Below, one piece after another: positions 40,714 to 50,153 of a stretch of 64,000 nt of DNA. The position numbers and the translations under genes are program-made. The stretch is from positions 1,642,501 through 1,706,500 of the forward strand of contig NZ_JARUBJ010000002.1 of the NCBI RefSeq assembly GCF_029626145.1. Direction: 5' to 3'. The notes beneath the pieces are model-generated. The model saw only the letters and a list, made by a program, of their open reading frames with translations. It had not been told where the DNA came from and ran no database searches. This stretch comes from Micromonospora sp. WMMD961 (GTDB lineage: Bacteria; Actinomycetota; Actinomycetes; Mycobacteriales; Micromonosporaceae). Each line of letters starts with the position of its first letter. Within the stretch, counting starts at the first letter, position 1.

Positions 40714-42561
40714 TCACTCCGGGACGCGGCGGTAGGCGCCGTCGCTGGCCGAGGTGGCCATCGAGGCGTACGCGCGCAGCGCCGCCGACACCGGGCGCTG
40801 CCGGTCGGTCGGGGTGTACGGCTTGTCGCGCTTCTCCTCGGCCACCCGTCGTGCCTCCAGCTCCTCGGCGGGCACGTTCAGCTCGATCGACCGACTGGGG
40901 ATGTCGATGACGATCTCGTCGCCGTCGCGGACCAGGGCGATCAGCCCGCCGGAGGCGGCCTCGGGGGAGACGTGCCCGATGGAGAGCCCGGAGGTGCCGC
41001 CGGAGAAACGGCCGTCGGTGAGCAGCGCACAGGAGCGGCCCAGCCCCCGTCCCTTGAGGAACGAGGTCGGGTAGAGCATCTCCTGCATGCCGGGGCCGCC
41101 CTTCGGGCCCTCGTACCGGATCACCACGACGTCCCCGGCGACGACCTGCTTGGCGAGGATGGCGGTCACCGCGTCGTCCTGCGACTCGTAGACCTTCGCC
41201 GGGCCGCGGAAGGTCAGGCTGTCGTCCGGCACCCCGGCGGTCTTCACCACGCTGCCGGCCGGCGCCAGGTTGCCGTGCAGGATGGCCAGCCCGCCGTCGG
41301 CCGAGTAGGCGTGTTCGCGGTCCCGGATGCAGCCACCGGCCGCGTCGGTGTCCAGCGACGACCACCTGTTGGTGGTGGAGAACGGTTCGACGGTGCGCAC
41401 ACCGCCCGGCGCGGCGTGGAACAGCTCGACCGCCTCCGGCTTCGGCGAGCCACCGCGCACGTCCCAGTCGGTCAGCCACTGCGCCAGCGAGGGGGAGTGC
41501 ACGGCGTGCACGTCGCGGTTGAGCTGCCCGGCCCGGTCCAGTTCGCCGAGGATCGCGGGGATGCCGCCGGCCCGGTGCACGTCCTCCATGTGGTAGTTCG
41601 GGGAGTTGGGTGCGACCTTGGCCAGGCACGGCACCCGCCGGGAGATCGCGTCGATGTCGGTGACGCCGAAGTCCAGCTCCGCCTCGCGGGCGGCGGCGAG
41701 CAGGTGCAGCACGGTGTTGGTGGAGCCGCCCATCGCCACGTCCAGGGCGACCGCGTTCTCGAAGGCGGCCTTGGAGGCGACCGTACGCGGCAGCACGGAG
41801 TCGTCGTCGCCGTCGTACCACCGCTTGGCGATGTCCACGACGGTGCGGCCGGCCTCGACGAAGAGCGACCGGCGTGCGGCGTGGGTGGCCAGCGTCGACC
41901 CGTTGCCGGGCAGCGCCAGCCCGATCGCCTCGGTGAGGCAGTTCATCGAGTTGGCGGTGAACATGCCGGAGCAGGAGCCGCAGGTCGGGCAGGCGGAGCG
42001 TTCGATCTCGCCGAGCTGCTCGTCCGTGACCGATTCGTTCGACGAGGCGATCATCGCGTCGATCAGGTCGATCTTGCTGTGCACCACGCCCTCGATCGCC
42101 ATCGTCTTGCCGGCCTCCATCGGGCCGCCGGAGACGAAGACGGTCGGGATGTTGAGCCGCAGCGCGGCCAGCAGCATCCCGGGGGTGATCTTGTCGCAGT
42201 TGGAGATGCAGACCAGGGCGTCCGCGCAGTGGGCGTTGACCATGTACTCCACCGCGTCGGCGATCAGCTCCCGGCTGGGCAGCGAGTAGAGCATGCCGCC
42301 GTGGCCCATCGCGATGCCGTCGTCGACAGCGATGGTGTTGAACTCCCGGCCCACCCCGCCGGCCTCGGCGACCGCGTCGGCGACCAGGCCACCCATGTCC
42401 TTGAGGTGTACGTGACCAGGCACGAACTGGGTGAAACTGTTGGCGATGGCGACGATCGGCTTGCCGAAATCGTCGTCGGTCATCCCGGTGGCCCGCCAGA
42501 GGGCCCGGGCGCCAGCCATCGTCCGTCCGTGTGTGGAAGTCCTCGACCGCAGCTCAGGCAT
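40714..42561 (-). CDS. ilvD: Dihydroxy-acid dehydratase
   Basis: Iron-sulfur enzyme of 615 aa that dehydrates dihydroxy-isovalerate and dihydroxy-methylvalerate in valine, leucine and isoleucine synthesis. Start MPELRSRTST is typical. Cluster cysteines appear in CISNCDK and CPTCGSCSG, with GGSTNTVLHL and GRFSGGTSG later. A second ATG 12 bases upstream (42573) is in frame; neither has an obvious ribosome binding site, so 42561 is chosen by family length. It is divergent from a GGDEF-EAL gene and 2.7 kb from ilvB. Confidence 0.97.
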   Translation of the reverse strand: MPELRSRTSTHGRTMAGARALWRATGMTDDDFGKPIVAIANSFTQFVPGHVHLKDMGGLVADAVAEAGGVGREFNTIAVDDGIAMGHGGMLYSLPSRELIADAVEYMVNAHCADALVCISNCDKITPGMLLAALRLNIPTVFVSGGPMEAGKTMAIEGVVHSKIDLIDAMIASSNESVTDEQLGEIERSACPTCGSCSGMFTANSMNCLTEAIGLALPGNGSTLATHAARRSLFVEAGRTVVDIAKRWYDGDDDSVLPRTVASKAAFENAVALDVAMGGSTNTVLHLLAAAREAELDFGVTDIDAISRRVPCLAKVAPNSPNYHMEDVHRAGGIPAILGELDRAGQLNRDVHAVHSPSLAQWLTDWDVRGGSPKPEAVELFHAAPGGVRTVEPFSTTNRWSSLDTDAAGGCIRDREHAYSADGGLAILHGNLAPAGSVVKTAGVPDDSLTFRGPAKVYESQDDAVTAILAKQVVAGDVVVIRYEGPKGGPGMQEMLYPTSFLKGRGLGRSCALLTDGRFSGGTSGLSIGHVSPEAASGGLIALVRDGDEIVIDIPSRSIELNVPAEELEARRVAEEKRDKPYTPTDRQRPVSAALRAYASMATSASDGAYRRVPE

Positions 42562-42672
42562 GCATACCAGCATGACACCGCCGCCGCGCCGGCCCTCCCC
42601 GGTGGGTGCCGTGTCCCAACAGATGCACACCCAGTCCCCCACGGGGTGCGCGCATCCGGCACTCTTGAGGGC

Positions 42673-45045
42673 GTGCAATTCCCCCCGGGCATGGTCGCTG
42701 TCGCGGTGGTCAGCGGGCTCGTCGCCGCCGTGGCCACCGGGCTGCTGACCGCGATCGCCCGGCGGCGCACCGGGCCGCACCGGCCGGCACACGTGCTGCT
42801 CGCCGCCGCCGCCGGGGGAGCACTGCTCAGCCTGCTGGTCGGGGTCCTCGCCGCGCTCACCGCGAACGAACACTGGGCCCACCAGCAGGGGCAGCGCACG
42901 GGGTGGGCGACAGTGGTGGCGATCGGCACGGCGGTGAGCGGGCTGGTCTTCGCCGCCGGCCTGCTCCGGCTGCCGGGGGTGGCCGCGACCGCGACGGGAA
43001 CGGCCCGACTCGCCCTGGACGGGTTGGTCATGGCCGCCGCGCTGTGGTTCGTCGGCTGGGTGCTCTTCTCCGAGCCCACCCGGTTGCTCGGCGCCGCCAC
43101 CCCGATGGCCTGCCCGGCGATCCTGGTCACCACGGTGAGCGCCGCGCTCGCGGCCGGGCTCGCCGTGATCGTGGTCTTCCGGGCCGTGAGTCCACGTCGG
43201 CGGCTCGCCGTCCTGAGCACCGGCATCACCGCGGTGACCTGCGGCGGGCTGGGCCTCAGTGCCGGGCTCTGCCAGGCTGGGCCGACGATGGCCCTGACCG
43301 GTGCGGCGGTGCTCGCCGCCGGCCTGTTGACCGTCGCGTTCGCGGTGCACCGGGCCGACCGGCCGGGGCAGGTCGAGTTGGACCTGATCGGTCGCGACGG
43401 CGAGTACGCCATCGCCCCGATGCTGGCGATGGCCGCTTCGGCGATGTACCACCTCGCCCAGGACGGCCGGTTCACCGCGGCGGGCATCGTAGCCGGCAGC
43501 GTGGAAGGCTTCGCCCTGGTGGCGCGGCAGTACCTCACCCTCCGCGACGTCCGGGGGTACGCGGACCGCCTGGCCGAGCGGGAGGCGCACTTCCGTGAGC
43601 TGGCGCACACCGACCCGTTGACGTCGTTGGCCAACCGGCGTGGCCTGCTCCGCGCGCTGCACGACAGCGCCGCTGCGGGCACCCCCCGCGTCCTGCTCGG
43701 CCTCGACCTGGACGGCTTCAAGAACGTCAACGACATGCGTGGCCACGACGTGGGCGACGCGGTGCTGGCCGAGGTGGGCCGGAGGCTGCGTGGCAACCTG
43801 CGCCCCGGCGACGTCGCCGCCCGGTTGGGTGGCGACGAGTTCGCCGTACTCATGCAGGGCCGGCCGGCCGAGGCGGACCGGGTCGCCGAGCGGTTGCTCG
43901 GGGTGCTCAACCGGCCGTACGACGAGCCGGAGGGGCCGGTCTTCCTGTCGGTCAGCATCGGGGTGGCCGGTTGGGCCGGCGAGCCGGACGTGGAGTTGCT
44001 GTTGCGCCACGCCGACCTGGCTCTGCGCTACGCGAAGCAGCGTGGCAAGAACCGCATCGAGCGTTACGACGCCGCCTACGACCAGTTCCTGCGGCGGCGT
44101 ACCGCTGTGGAACACGAACTGCGGGGCGCGATCGACCGCGACGAGCTGCGGTTGGCTTTCCAGCCGGTGGCGTCACTGCCGTCGGTGCGGCCGGTCGGTG
44201 CGGAGGCACTGCTCCGCTGGCACCACCCCGAGCTGGGCAACGTCCGTCCGGACGAGTTCATCCCGCTCGCCGAGGAGTGCGGGATGATCGCTCCTCTCGG
44301 TGCCTGGGTGCTGCACCAGGCCTGCTACCAGCTCTCCCGGTGGCTGGCGGACGGGCACGACGTCTGGGTGTCGGTCAACGTGTCCCCGCGTGAGCTGCAC
44401 GCCCCGGAGTACGTGGTCCAGGTCGCCGAGGCGCTGCGTGCCCACCACGTGCCGCCGCAGCGGCTGGTGCTGGAGGTCACCGAGCACGCCGTCGCCACCG
44501 ACCTGGACGAGCTGATCCGGCGGCTGACCGCGTTGCGGTTGACAGGTGTCCGGATCGCGCTGGACGACTTCGGGGCCGGCTACTCGTCGCTGGGGCAGTT
44601 GCGTCGGCTTCCGATCGACATCCTGAAGATCGACCACAGCCTGGTCGCCGAGCACGAGCCGGTCCGCCCGGTCGGCCAGGACGGCCCGGCGTTCGCGCCG
44701 ATGGTCGACATCGTGATGCGGCTGGGTCACCAGTTGGGGCTGGAGGTGATCGCCGAGGGGGTGACCACGCCGACCGAGTTGGCTGCCGTGGTGGCCGCCG
44801 GTTGCCGGTTCGGCCAGGGCGCCCTCTTCGGCTGGGGGGTGCCGGCCGAGCACCTGGAGGCCATGTTGGAGGCGGCGACCTCACCGGGTGCCCGGCCTGC
44901 TCCGGTGCCCGCGCCGCGTCGCAATCCGGCTGGGTCGGGGCAGCTCAGCCCGCCTGCCGATGGCGCGTCACCGGCCGACGCGCCGGACTCCGTTAACCAA
45001 CATGTGGGATCAGTTGACTCATCGCGTGAGATGCGTCAGGCTTAG
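42673..45045 (+). CDS. Membrane GGDEF-EAL protein, both domains intact
   Basis: About 790 aa from GTG 42673. About 300 N-terminal residues contain eight or so hydrophobic spans (MVAVAVVSGLVAAVATG onward). The cyclase site GGDEF is at 386-390, preceded by DLDGFKNVND; the EAL domain has EALLRWHHPE (E511), DDFGAGYSSL and ILKIDHS. The tail of about 60 residues is Pro/Ala-rich. The GAGGG before the GTG is too close for a good ribosome binding site, so ATG 42691 remains possible. It ends 5 bases before the ilvB leader peptide, with the ilvB promoter elements inside its last codons. Confidence 0.88.
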   Translation: MQFPPGMVAVAVVSGLVAAVATGLLTAIARRRTGPHRPAHVLLAAAAGGALLSLLVGVLAALTANEHWAHQQGQRTGWATVVAIGTAVSGLVFAAGLLRLPGVAATATGTARLALDGLVMAAALWFVGWVLFSEPTRLLGAATPMACPAILVTTVSAALAAGLAVIVVFRAVSPRRRLAVLSTGITAVTCGGLGLSAGLCQAGPTMALTGAAVLAAGLLTVAFAVHRADRPGQVELDLIGRDGEYAIAPMLAMAASAMYHLAQDGRFTAAGIVAGSVEGFALVARQYLTLRDVRGYADRLAEREAHFRELAHTDPLTSLANRRGLLRALHDSAAAGTPRVLLGLDLDGFKNVNDMRGHDVGDAVLAEVGRRLRGNLRPGDVAARLGGDEFAVLMQGRPAEADRVAERLLGVLNRPYDEPEGPVFLSVSIGVAGWAGEPDVELLLRHADLALRYAKQRGKNRIERYDAAYDQFLRRRTAVEHELRGAIDRDELRLAFQPVASLPSVRPVGAEALLRWHHPELGNVRPDEFIPLAEECGMIAPLGAWVLHQACYQLSRWLADGHDVWVSVNVSPRELHAPEYVVQVAEALRAHHVPPQRLVLEVTEHAVATDLDELIRRLTALRLTGVRIALDDFGAGYSSLGQLRRLPIDILKIDHSLVAEHEPVRPVGQDGPAFAPMVDIVMRLGHQLGLEVIAEGVTTPTELAAVVAAGCRFGQGALFGWGVPAEHLEAMLEAATSPGARPAPVPAPRRNPAGSGQLSPPADGASPADAPDSVNQHVGSVDSSREMRQA
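45014..45042 (+). promoter_or_regulatory. Candidate ilvB promoter
   Basis: TTGACT (45014-45019), 17-base spacer, CAGGCT (45037-45042). The predicted start point falls on or next to the ATG of the leader peptide at 45050, which would make the leader transcript leaderless. Confidence 0.4.
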
Positions 45046-45049
45046 CCGC

Positions 45050-45085
45050 ATGTCGTCGTACCGGTCGCTGCGAGTACTTACCTGA
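45050..45085 (+). CDS. ilvB leader peptide, 11 residues
   Basis: Reads MSSYRSLRVLT and stops immediately before the first leader hairpin. The last codons are CTG CGA GTA CTT ACC, so Leu, Val and Leu codons, two of them rare in this GC-rich genome (GTA, CTT), sit where a stalled ribosome would control folding. Too short to have a cellular function as a peptide; its job is sensing charged Leu/Val tRNA. Confidence 0.6.
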   Translation: MSSYRSLRVLT

Positions 45086-45143
45086 GCGCACTCTCCCAGA
45101 TGAGAGTGCGCTGGCCCCGTGCATCTGCACGAGGGCCGTTTTT
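45086..45143 (+). terminator. ilvB attenuator hairpins
   Basis: First hairpin GCGCACTCTC-ccagat-GAGAGTGCGC (45086-45111), perfect 10 bp. Second hairpin 45113-45137 (GGCCC-C-GTGC, loop ATCT, GCAC-G-a-GGGCC) followed by five T at 45139-45143, a standard intrinsic terminator ahead of ilvB. With the leader peptide this is a transcription attenuator. Confidence 0.7.
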
Positions 45144-45232
45144 ATTGCCATCGGAACCCGGCGAGGCGGGCCCCGCCCGTGTCGCAACGCTTGACTAGCC
45201 ACCAGCCACTCCAGCCGAAGGCCAGAACCGTC

Positions 45233-47116
45233 ATGACGAGACCCACGCCCGAGACCCTCGCCCACACCGCCCGCCGGGCCCGCGCGGCCGCCGACCCGAC
45301 CGTCGACGTCGACCCGGCCCCCGCACGCAGCGCGGCGACCCCGGCCGTTCCGGCGGTACGGCCCTCCGCCCCGGCCCAGGTCTCCGGGGCCGGCTCGCTC
45401 GTGCGGTCCCTCGAGGCGCTCGGCGTCGACGTCGTCTTCGGCATCCCGGGCGGCGCGATCCTGCCGGCGTACGACCCGCTCTACGACTCCACCGTCCGGC
45501 ACATCCTGGTGCGCCACGAGCAGGGCGCCGGGCACGCGGCGACCGGGTACGCGCAGGCCACCGGCAAGGTCGGTGTCTGCATCGCCACCTCCGGCCCGGG
45601 TGCGACGAACCTGGTCACCCCGATCGCCGACGCGTACATGGACTCGGTGGCGATGGTCGCGATCACCGGTCAGGTGGCCAGCCCGTTGATCGGCACCGAC
45701 GGCTTCCAGGAGGCCGACATCCAGGGCATCACCCTGCCGATCACCAAGCACAACTTCCTCGTGCAGAACGCCGAGGAGATCCCGCGGGTGCTGGCCGAGG
45801 CGTTCCACCTGGCCAGCACCGGGCGGCCCGGCCCGGTGCTGGTCGACATCCCCAAGGACGTGCTCCAGGCGCCGACCACCTTCGCGTGGCCGCCCTCATT
45901 GGACCTGCCCGGCTACCGGCCGACCCTGCACCCGCACGGCAAGCAGATCCGGGAGGCGGCGCGGCTGATGGCCGGCGCCCGCCGACCGGTGCTCTACGTC
46001 GGCGGCGGGGTGCTCAAGGCCGGCGCCACCGACGGGCTGCGCCGGCTGGCCGAGCTGACCGGCATCCCGGTCGTCACCACGCTGATGGCGCTCGGCGCGT
46101 TCCCCGACTCGCACCGGCAGCACCTGGGGATGCCCGGCATGCACGGCACTGTCGCCGCCGTCTACGGCCTGCAGAAGGCGGATCTGATCGTGGCGCTGGG
46201 CGCGCGGTTCGACGACCGGGTCACCGGCAAGCTGGACTCGTTCGCCCCGGACGCGACGGTGGTGCACGCGGACATCGACCCGGCGGAGATCGGCAAGAAC
46301 CGGCACGTGGACGTGCCGATCGTCGGTGACGCCAAGCACGTCATCGACGAGCTGATCGCCGCGGTGACGGTCGAGCGGTCGGCGGGGCGCAGCACCGACC
46401 TGGGCGACTGGTGGACCCAGTTGGACGACCTGCGCAACCGCTACCCGCTGGGCTACGACGAGCCGTCCGACGGCACGCTCTCCCCGCAGTACGTCATCAA
46501 GCGCCTGGGTGAGATCGCCGGCCCGGACACGATCTTCGTGGCCGGGGTGGGTCAGCACCAGATGTGGGCCTCCCAGTTCATCTCCTACGAGAAGCCGCAC
46601 ACCTGGTTGAACTCCGGCGGCCTCGGCACCATGGGCTACGCGGTGCCGGCGGCGATGGGCGCGAAGGTCGGCAAGCCGGACACGGTGGTCTGGGCGGTGG
46701 ACGGTGACGGCTGCTTCCAGATGACCAACCAGGAGCTGGCCACCTGCGCGTTGGAGGGCATCCCGGTCAAGATCGCCGTGATCAACAACGGCAACCTCGG
46801 CATGGTCCGGCAGTGGCAGACGCTCTTCTACAACGAGCGCTACTCCAACACCGAGTTGGGCACGCACAAGCACCGCATTCCCGACTTCGTCAAGCTCGCC
46901 GAGGCGTTGGGCTGCGTCGGCCTGCGCTGCGAGAACGCGGCCGACGTGGACAAGACCATCGCCGCCGCCATGGAGATCAACGACGCCCCCGTGGTGATCG
47001 ACTTCGTGGTCGGCAAGGACGCGATGGTCTGGCCGATGGTCGCCGCCGGCACCAGCAACGACGAGATCATGTTCGCCCGCGGCGTCCGCCCGGTCTTCGA
47101 CGAGGATGACATCTGA
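45233..47116 (+). CDS. ilvB: Acetolactate synthase, large subunit
   Basis: ThDP and FAD enzyme of 627 aa making acetolactate and acetohydroxybutyrate, the first common step for branched-chain amino acids. The ThDP glutamate is in VRHEQGAGHAATGYA; the ThDP/Mg motif runs from DGDGCFQM to INNGNLG. ATG 45233 is used because the first 60 residues (Ala/Pro-rich) are normal for actinobacterial homologues and the upstream leader is regulatory. The stop is one base before the ATG of a 27-codon spacer ORF that links it to ilvN. Confidence 0.97.
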   Translation: MTRPTPETLAHTARRARAAADPTVDVDPAPARSAATPAVPAVRPSAPAQVSGAGSLVRSLEALGVDVVFGIPGGAILPAYDPLYDSTVRHILVRHEQGAGHAATGYAQATGKVGVCIATSGPGATNLVTPIADAYMDSVAMVAITGQVASPLIGTDGFQEADIQGITLPITKHNFLVQNAEEIPRVLAEAFHLASTGRPGPVLVDIPKDVLQAPTTFAWPPSLDLPGYRPTLHPHGKQIREAARLMAGARRPVLYVGGGVLKAGATDGLRRLAELTGIPVVTTLMALGAFPDSHRQHLGMPGMHGTVAAVYGLQKADLIVALGARFDDRVTGKLDSFAPDATVVHADIDPAEIGKNRHVDVPIVGDAKHVIDELIAAVTVERSAGRSTDLGDWWTQLDDLRNRYPLGYDEPSDGTLSPQYVIKRLGEIAGPDTIFVAGVGQHQMWASQFISYEKPHTWLNSGGLGTMGYAVPAAMGAKVGKPDTVVWAVDGDGCFQMTNQELATCALEGIPVKIAVINNGNLGMVRQWQTLFYNERYSNTELGTHKHRIPDFVKLAEALGCVGLRCENAADVDKTIAAAMEINDAPVVIDFVVGKDAMVWPMVAAGTSNDEIMFARGVRPVFDEDDI

Positions 47117-47117
47117 C

Positions 47118-47201
47118 ATGAGTGAGCACAGCGAACGAATCAGCAAGCTCAGCCCTGCCCACGGTCGCGGCACGACCGAGCGAAGCGAGGTCGTGGCATG
47201 A
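47118..47201 (+). repeat. 27-codon spacer ORF between ilvB and ilvN (copy 2)
   Basis: The gap is again exactly 28 codons, starting one base after the ilvB stop and ending in an ATGA overlap with ilvN. It begins MSEHSERISKL and ends TERSEVVA. It matches the gatC-gatA copy (3163-3246) at both ends but not in the middle. Within it, CACGACC and GGTCGTG can pair around GAGCGAAGCGA. Confidence 0.7.
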
Positions 47202-47713
47202 CCATGCACACCCTGTCCGTGCTCGTGGAGAACAAGCCCGGCGTGCTCGCCCGGGTCTCCGGCCTGTTCTCCCGCCGTGGTTTCAACATCGACAGCCTCG
47301 CCGTGGGTGAGACCGAGAACCCGGACGTCTCCCGGATCACCATCGTGGTCAACGCCGAGTCGTCCCCGTTGGAGCAGGTCACCAAGCAGCTGAACAAACT
47401 GGTCAACGTGCTGAAGATCGTCGAGCTGGACCCTCAGGTGTCGGTTGCCCGGGAGTTGCTGCTGGTGAAGGTCCGCGCCGACCGGGCCGCGAGGTCCCAG
47501 GTGCTGGAGACGGTCAACCTGTTCCGCGCCCGGGTGGTCGACGTCGCACCGGACACGCTGACCATCGAGGCCACCGGCACCCCTGACAAACTCGACGCGC
47601 TGCTGCGCGACCTCGAAGCCTTCGGCATCAAGGAGATGGTCCAGTCCGGGCTGGTGGCGATCGGGCGCGGCTCGCGTTCGATCACCGCAGGCCCCGCGCT
47701 ACGGGCCGCCTGA
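47198..47713 (+). CDS. ilvN: Acetolactate synthase, small regulatory subunit
   Basis: Regulatory subunit of 171 aa that activates IlvB and confers feedback control by valine. It has an N-terminal ACT domain (MHTLSVLVENKPGVLARVSG, RGFNIDSLAVG) and a C-terminal ACT-like domain (ELLLVKVRAD, VDVAPDTLTIEATG). The ATG overlaps the stop of the spacer ORF. It is followed 90 bases later by ilvC. Confidence 0.97.
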   Translation: MTMHTLSVLVENKPGVLARVSGLFSRRGFNIDSLAVGETENPDVSRITIVVNAESSPLEQVTKQLNKLVNVLKIVELDPQVSVARELLLVKVRADRAARSQVLETVNLFRARVVDVAPDTLTIEATGTPDKLDALLRDLEAFGIKEMVQSGLVAIGRGSRSITAGPALRAA

Positions 47714-47803
47714 CGCCACCGGTCGGCCCCGGCGGGCCTCCCGGACCCAACCACACAGACCACGACGGGCCGCCCCGGCCGTCGTACGAAAGGGAAGTTT
47801 CTG

Positions 47804-48817
47804 ATGAGCGTTGAGGTGTACTACGACGACAACGCCGACCTCGGCCTGATCCAGGCCAGGAAGGTCGCGGTGATCGGCTACGGCAGCCAGGGTCACGCCC
47901 ACGCGCTGTCGCTGCGCGACTCGGGCGTCGACGTGGTGATCGGTCTGCCGGAGGGCTCGAAGAGCCGTCCGAAGGCCGAGGAGCAGGGCCTGCGGGTGCT
48001 CACGCCGGCGCAGGCCGCCGCCGAGGCCGACGTGATCATGGTGCTCGCGCCGGACACCGCCCAGCGCAAGCTCTACACCGAGTCGATCGAGCCGAACCTC
48101 GCGGCGGGCAAGGCGCTCTTCTTCGGCCACGGCTTCAACATCCGGTACGGCCTGATCAAGCCGCCGGCCGAGGTCGACGTGGCGATGGTCGCGCCGAAGG
48201 GCCCCGGTCACCTCGTCCGCCGCCAGTACGCCGACGGCAAGGGCGTGCCGTGTCTCGTCGCCGTCGAGCAGGACGCCAGCGGTAACGCCCTCGCGCTCGC
48301 GCTCGCCTACGCCAAGGGCATCGGCGGCACCCGGGCGGGCGCGATCAAGACCACCTTCACCGAGGAGACCGAGACCGACCTGTTCGGCGAGCAGGCGGTG
48401 CTCTGCGGCGGTGCCTCGGCGCTGGTGCAGACCGGTTTCGAGGTGCTCACCGAGGCGGGCTACGCCCCGGAGGTCGCGTACTTCGAGTGCCTGCACGAGC
48501 TGAAGCTGATCGTCGACCTCATGTACGAGGGCGGCATCGCGAAGATGCGCTACAGCATCTCCGACACCGCCGAGTACGGCGACCTGTCCCGTGGCTCGCG
48601 CATCATCGACTCCCGGGTCAAGGACGAGATGCGCAAGATCCTCGGCGAGATCCAGTCCGGCGAGTTCGCCCGCGAGTGGGTCGCCGAGGACGAGGCGGGT
48701 CGGCCGAACTTCAAGAAGTGGCAGGCCGAGGGTGCGGCGCACCCCATCGAGGAGACCGGCAAGAAGCTGCGCGGCATGATGAGCTGGGTCGACCGCCCGA
48801 TCACCGAGACCGCCTGA
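47804..48817 (+). CDS. ilvC: Ketol-acid reductoisomerase
   Basis: Class I enzyme of 337 aa that isomerises and reduces acetolactate to dihydroxyvalerate with NADPH and Mg. The Rossmann loop is AVIGYGSQGHAHALSLRDSG; the KARI domain has the acidic metal ligands (TEETETDLFGEQ) and CLHELKLIVDLMYEGG. Good ribosome binding site (AAAGGGAAG). Third gene of the ilvBNC unit; a 14-bp hairpin follows. Confidence 0.97.
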   Translation: MSVEVYYDDNADLGLIQARKVAVIGYGSQGHAHALSLRDSGVDVVIGLPEGSKSRPKAEEQGLRVLTPAQAAAEADVIMVLAPDTAQRKLYTESIEPNLAAGKALFFGHGFNIRYGLIKPPAEVDVAMVAPKGPGHLVRRQYADGKGVPCLVAVEQDASGNALALALAYAKGIGGTRAGAIKTTFTEETETDLFGEQAVLCGGASALVQTGFEVLTEAGYAPEVAYFECLHELKLIVDLMYEGGIAKMRYSISDTAEYGDLSRGSRIIDSRVKDEMRKILGEIQSGEFAREWVAEDEAGRPNFKKWQAEGAAHPIEETGKKLRGMMSWVDRPITETA

Positions 48818-48840
48818 CAGGTTCGACCCGCAACGGTCCA

Positions 48841-48891
48841 CCGGCGGCCGGCGATCGTGCGCTCTCCCCAGCGCGGGTCGCCGGCCGCCGG
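48841..48891. terminator. Hairpin downstream of ilvC
   Basis: CCGGCGGCCGGCGA and its exact complement at 48878-48891 enclose 23 bases. It lies in the convergent gap between ilvC and the TPR-like gene and overlaps neither. Confidence 0.6.
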
Positions 48892-48898
48892 CCCTGTC

Positions 48899-49888
48899 TC
48901 AGCGGCTCTCGATCGTCTCGGCCTCGCCGGTTGCCCCGGCGGCCTCCTCGTGCCGACCGACGGCCTGGAGGATCACGGCCTGCGCGCGCAGCGCGACGAC
49001 CAACCGACGCCGGTGTCGAACGGGGTCGCGCCCGGCCAGCCAGCGGCAGTGCTCGATCGCCTTCGTGGCCGTCGTCACCGCCGCCTGCGTCTCGTCGAGC
49101 CCGACGTGACACCTGGCGATCACCAACGACAGGTTGGCGAGCGGCGGACGGGCCCGTAGCGGTTCCCACCGGGACCAGAAGACGAGCTCCTCGCGAGCGT
49201 CCACGGCCATTGTCAGCGCCTCGGTCCACCGGCCGTACGTGGCGAGGGAGTGGGCCAGCCCGGCCGTCGCATCGAGTCGGGAGGGCAGATACCTCTGCCG
49301 TGTCCAGAAGGGCAGCCGACGGAACATCTCGACCGCCTCCTCCCGGGCGGCAAGCGCCTCCGCCGGCTCGCCCAGCGTCGCCCGGCAGTAGCCGATCGCA
49401 GTGAGGGACCGGGCCAGGTCCGTCCGCTCCCGAAGACCGAGCGGCGTGCACCGTAACCAGGTCTCCCGGGCCTGCTCCGCGAACGACAACGCCTCCCGGG
49501 GGGCTTCGGGCGAGAGTTGGATGGCCATCATCAGCTGCGCCGAGGCCAGCACGACCAGACCGTCCCGGTCGGTCGCGTCCTCGACGTACCCGATCGCCTC
49601 TTGGCCCTGTGCGAGCGCTGAGGTCATGGTGCGGTCGTCGGGGACAGACGCCTGCGCGACGAGCGCCCGGGCGAGCCCCACCTCGTGCCGGCCCGGCCGG
49701 TCGAGGACCAGCCGCCGGTAGAGCGCGACCGCCTCGTCGGCGGCGGCCGTCCGCCGACGTACGAAGTTGCGTCGGATTTTCACCTGCTGGGACCGGGTGA
49801 CCAACGCCTCGGCAAACGTCGGACCGAACCGTGCCGGATCGACGCGGCTGAGCTGCCGGAGCAGGACGACACGCGTGGCCATCAGCAC
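48899..49888 (-). CDS. TPR-like helical repeat protein
   Basis: Protein of 329 aa made of repeated helix pairs with TPR-like spacing (AVALYRRLVLDRPGRHEVGLARALV, EALAAREEAVEMFRRL, ATKAIEHCRWL). No enzymatic motif. GTG 49888 has GGAGG 5 bases upstream. TPR arrays bind partner proteins; the partner is unknown. It may be the remainder of a larger actinobacterial TPR regulator type, but no N-terminal domain is present. Confidence 0.65.
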   Translation of the reverse strand: MLMATRVVLLRQLSRVDPARFGPTFAEALVTRSQQVKIRRNFVRRRTAAADEAVALYRRLVLDRPGRHEVGLARALVAQASVPDDRTMTSALAQGQEAIGYVEDATDRDGLVVLASAQLMMAIQLSPEAPREALSFAEQARETWLRCTPLGLRERTDLARSLTAIGYCRATLGEPAEALAAREEAVEMFRRLPFWTRQRYLPSRLDATAGLAHSLATYGRWTEALTMAVDAREELVFWSRWEPLRARPPLANLSLVIARCHVGLDETQAAVTTATKAIEHCRWLAGRDPVRHRRRLVVALRAQAVILQAVGRHEEAAGATGEAETIESR

Positions 49889-50153
49889 GGACGCCTCCTT
49901 CAGCCGGTTCCCGGACCCGTTTGTAGTGGGCGGACGCAACCGTTTCGGTCAGGTGAACTGCCGATGTCCGTCGCTCGACCGGGCGTGTGAGGGCCCTCAC
50001 CCCACAGACCGGAACATGCCGGGCAGCGCGGCCCCTACGATCGCCTGTAGGTGCAGCAGCCGGCACCTGACGGCCACGGCACGGATCAGCGCGGGGCGCA
50101 GTGCGGCGCCCCGCCGCCCGGGCCGATCGCAAACACGACCTCTACGAGGACCG

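Noticed and set aside
40561..42672. Long plus-strand open frame running through the ilvD region into the GGDEF-EAL gene
   Set aside because: It is antisense to the complete ilvD gene; only the part from 42673 has recognisable protein features. High GC keeps stop codons rare.
49889..50153. Possible regulatory RNA upstream of serA
   Set aside because: Only a 6-bp stem (AGGTGC/GCACCT) near 50050 was seen; too weak to call a riboswitch or attenuator.
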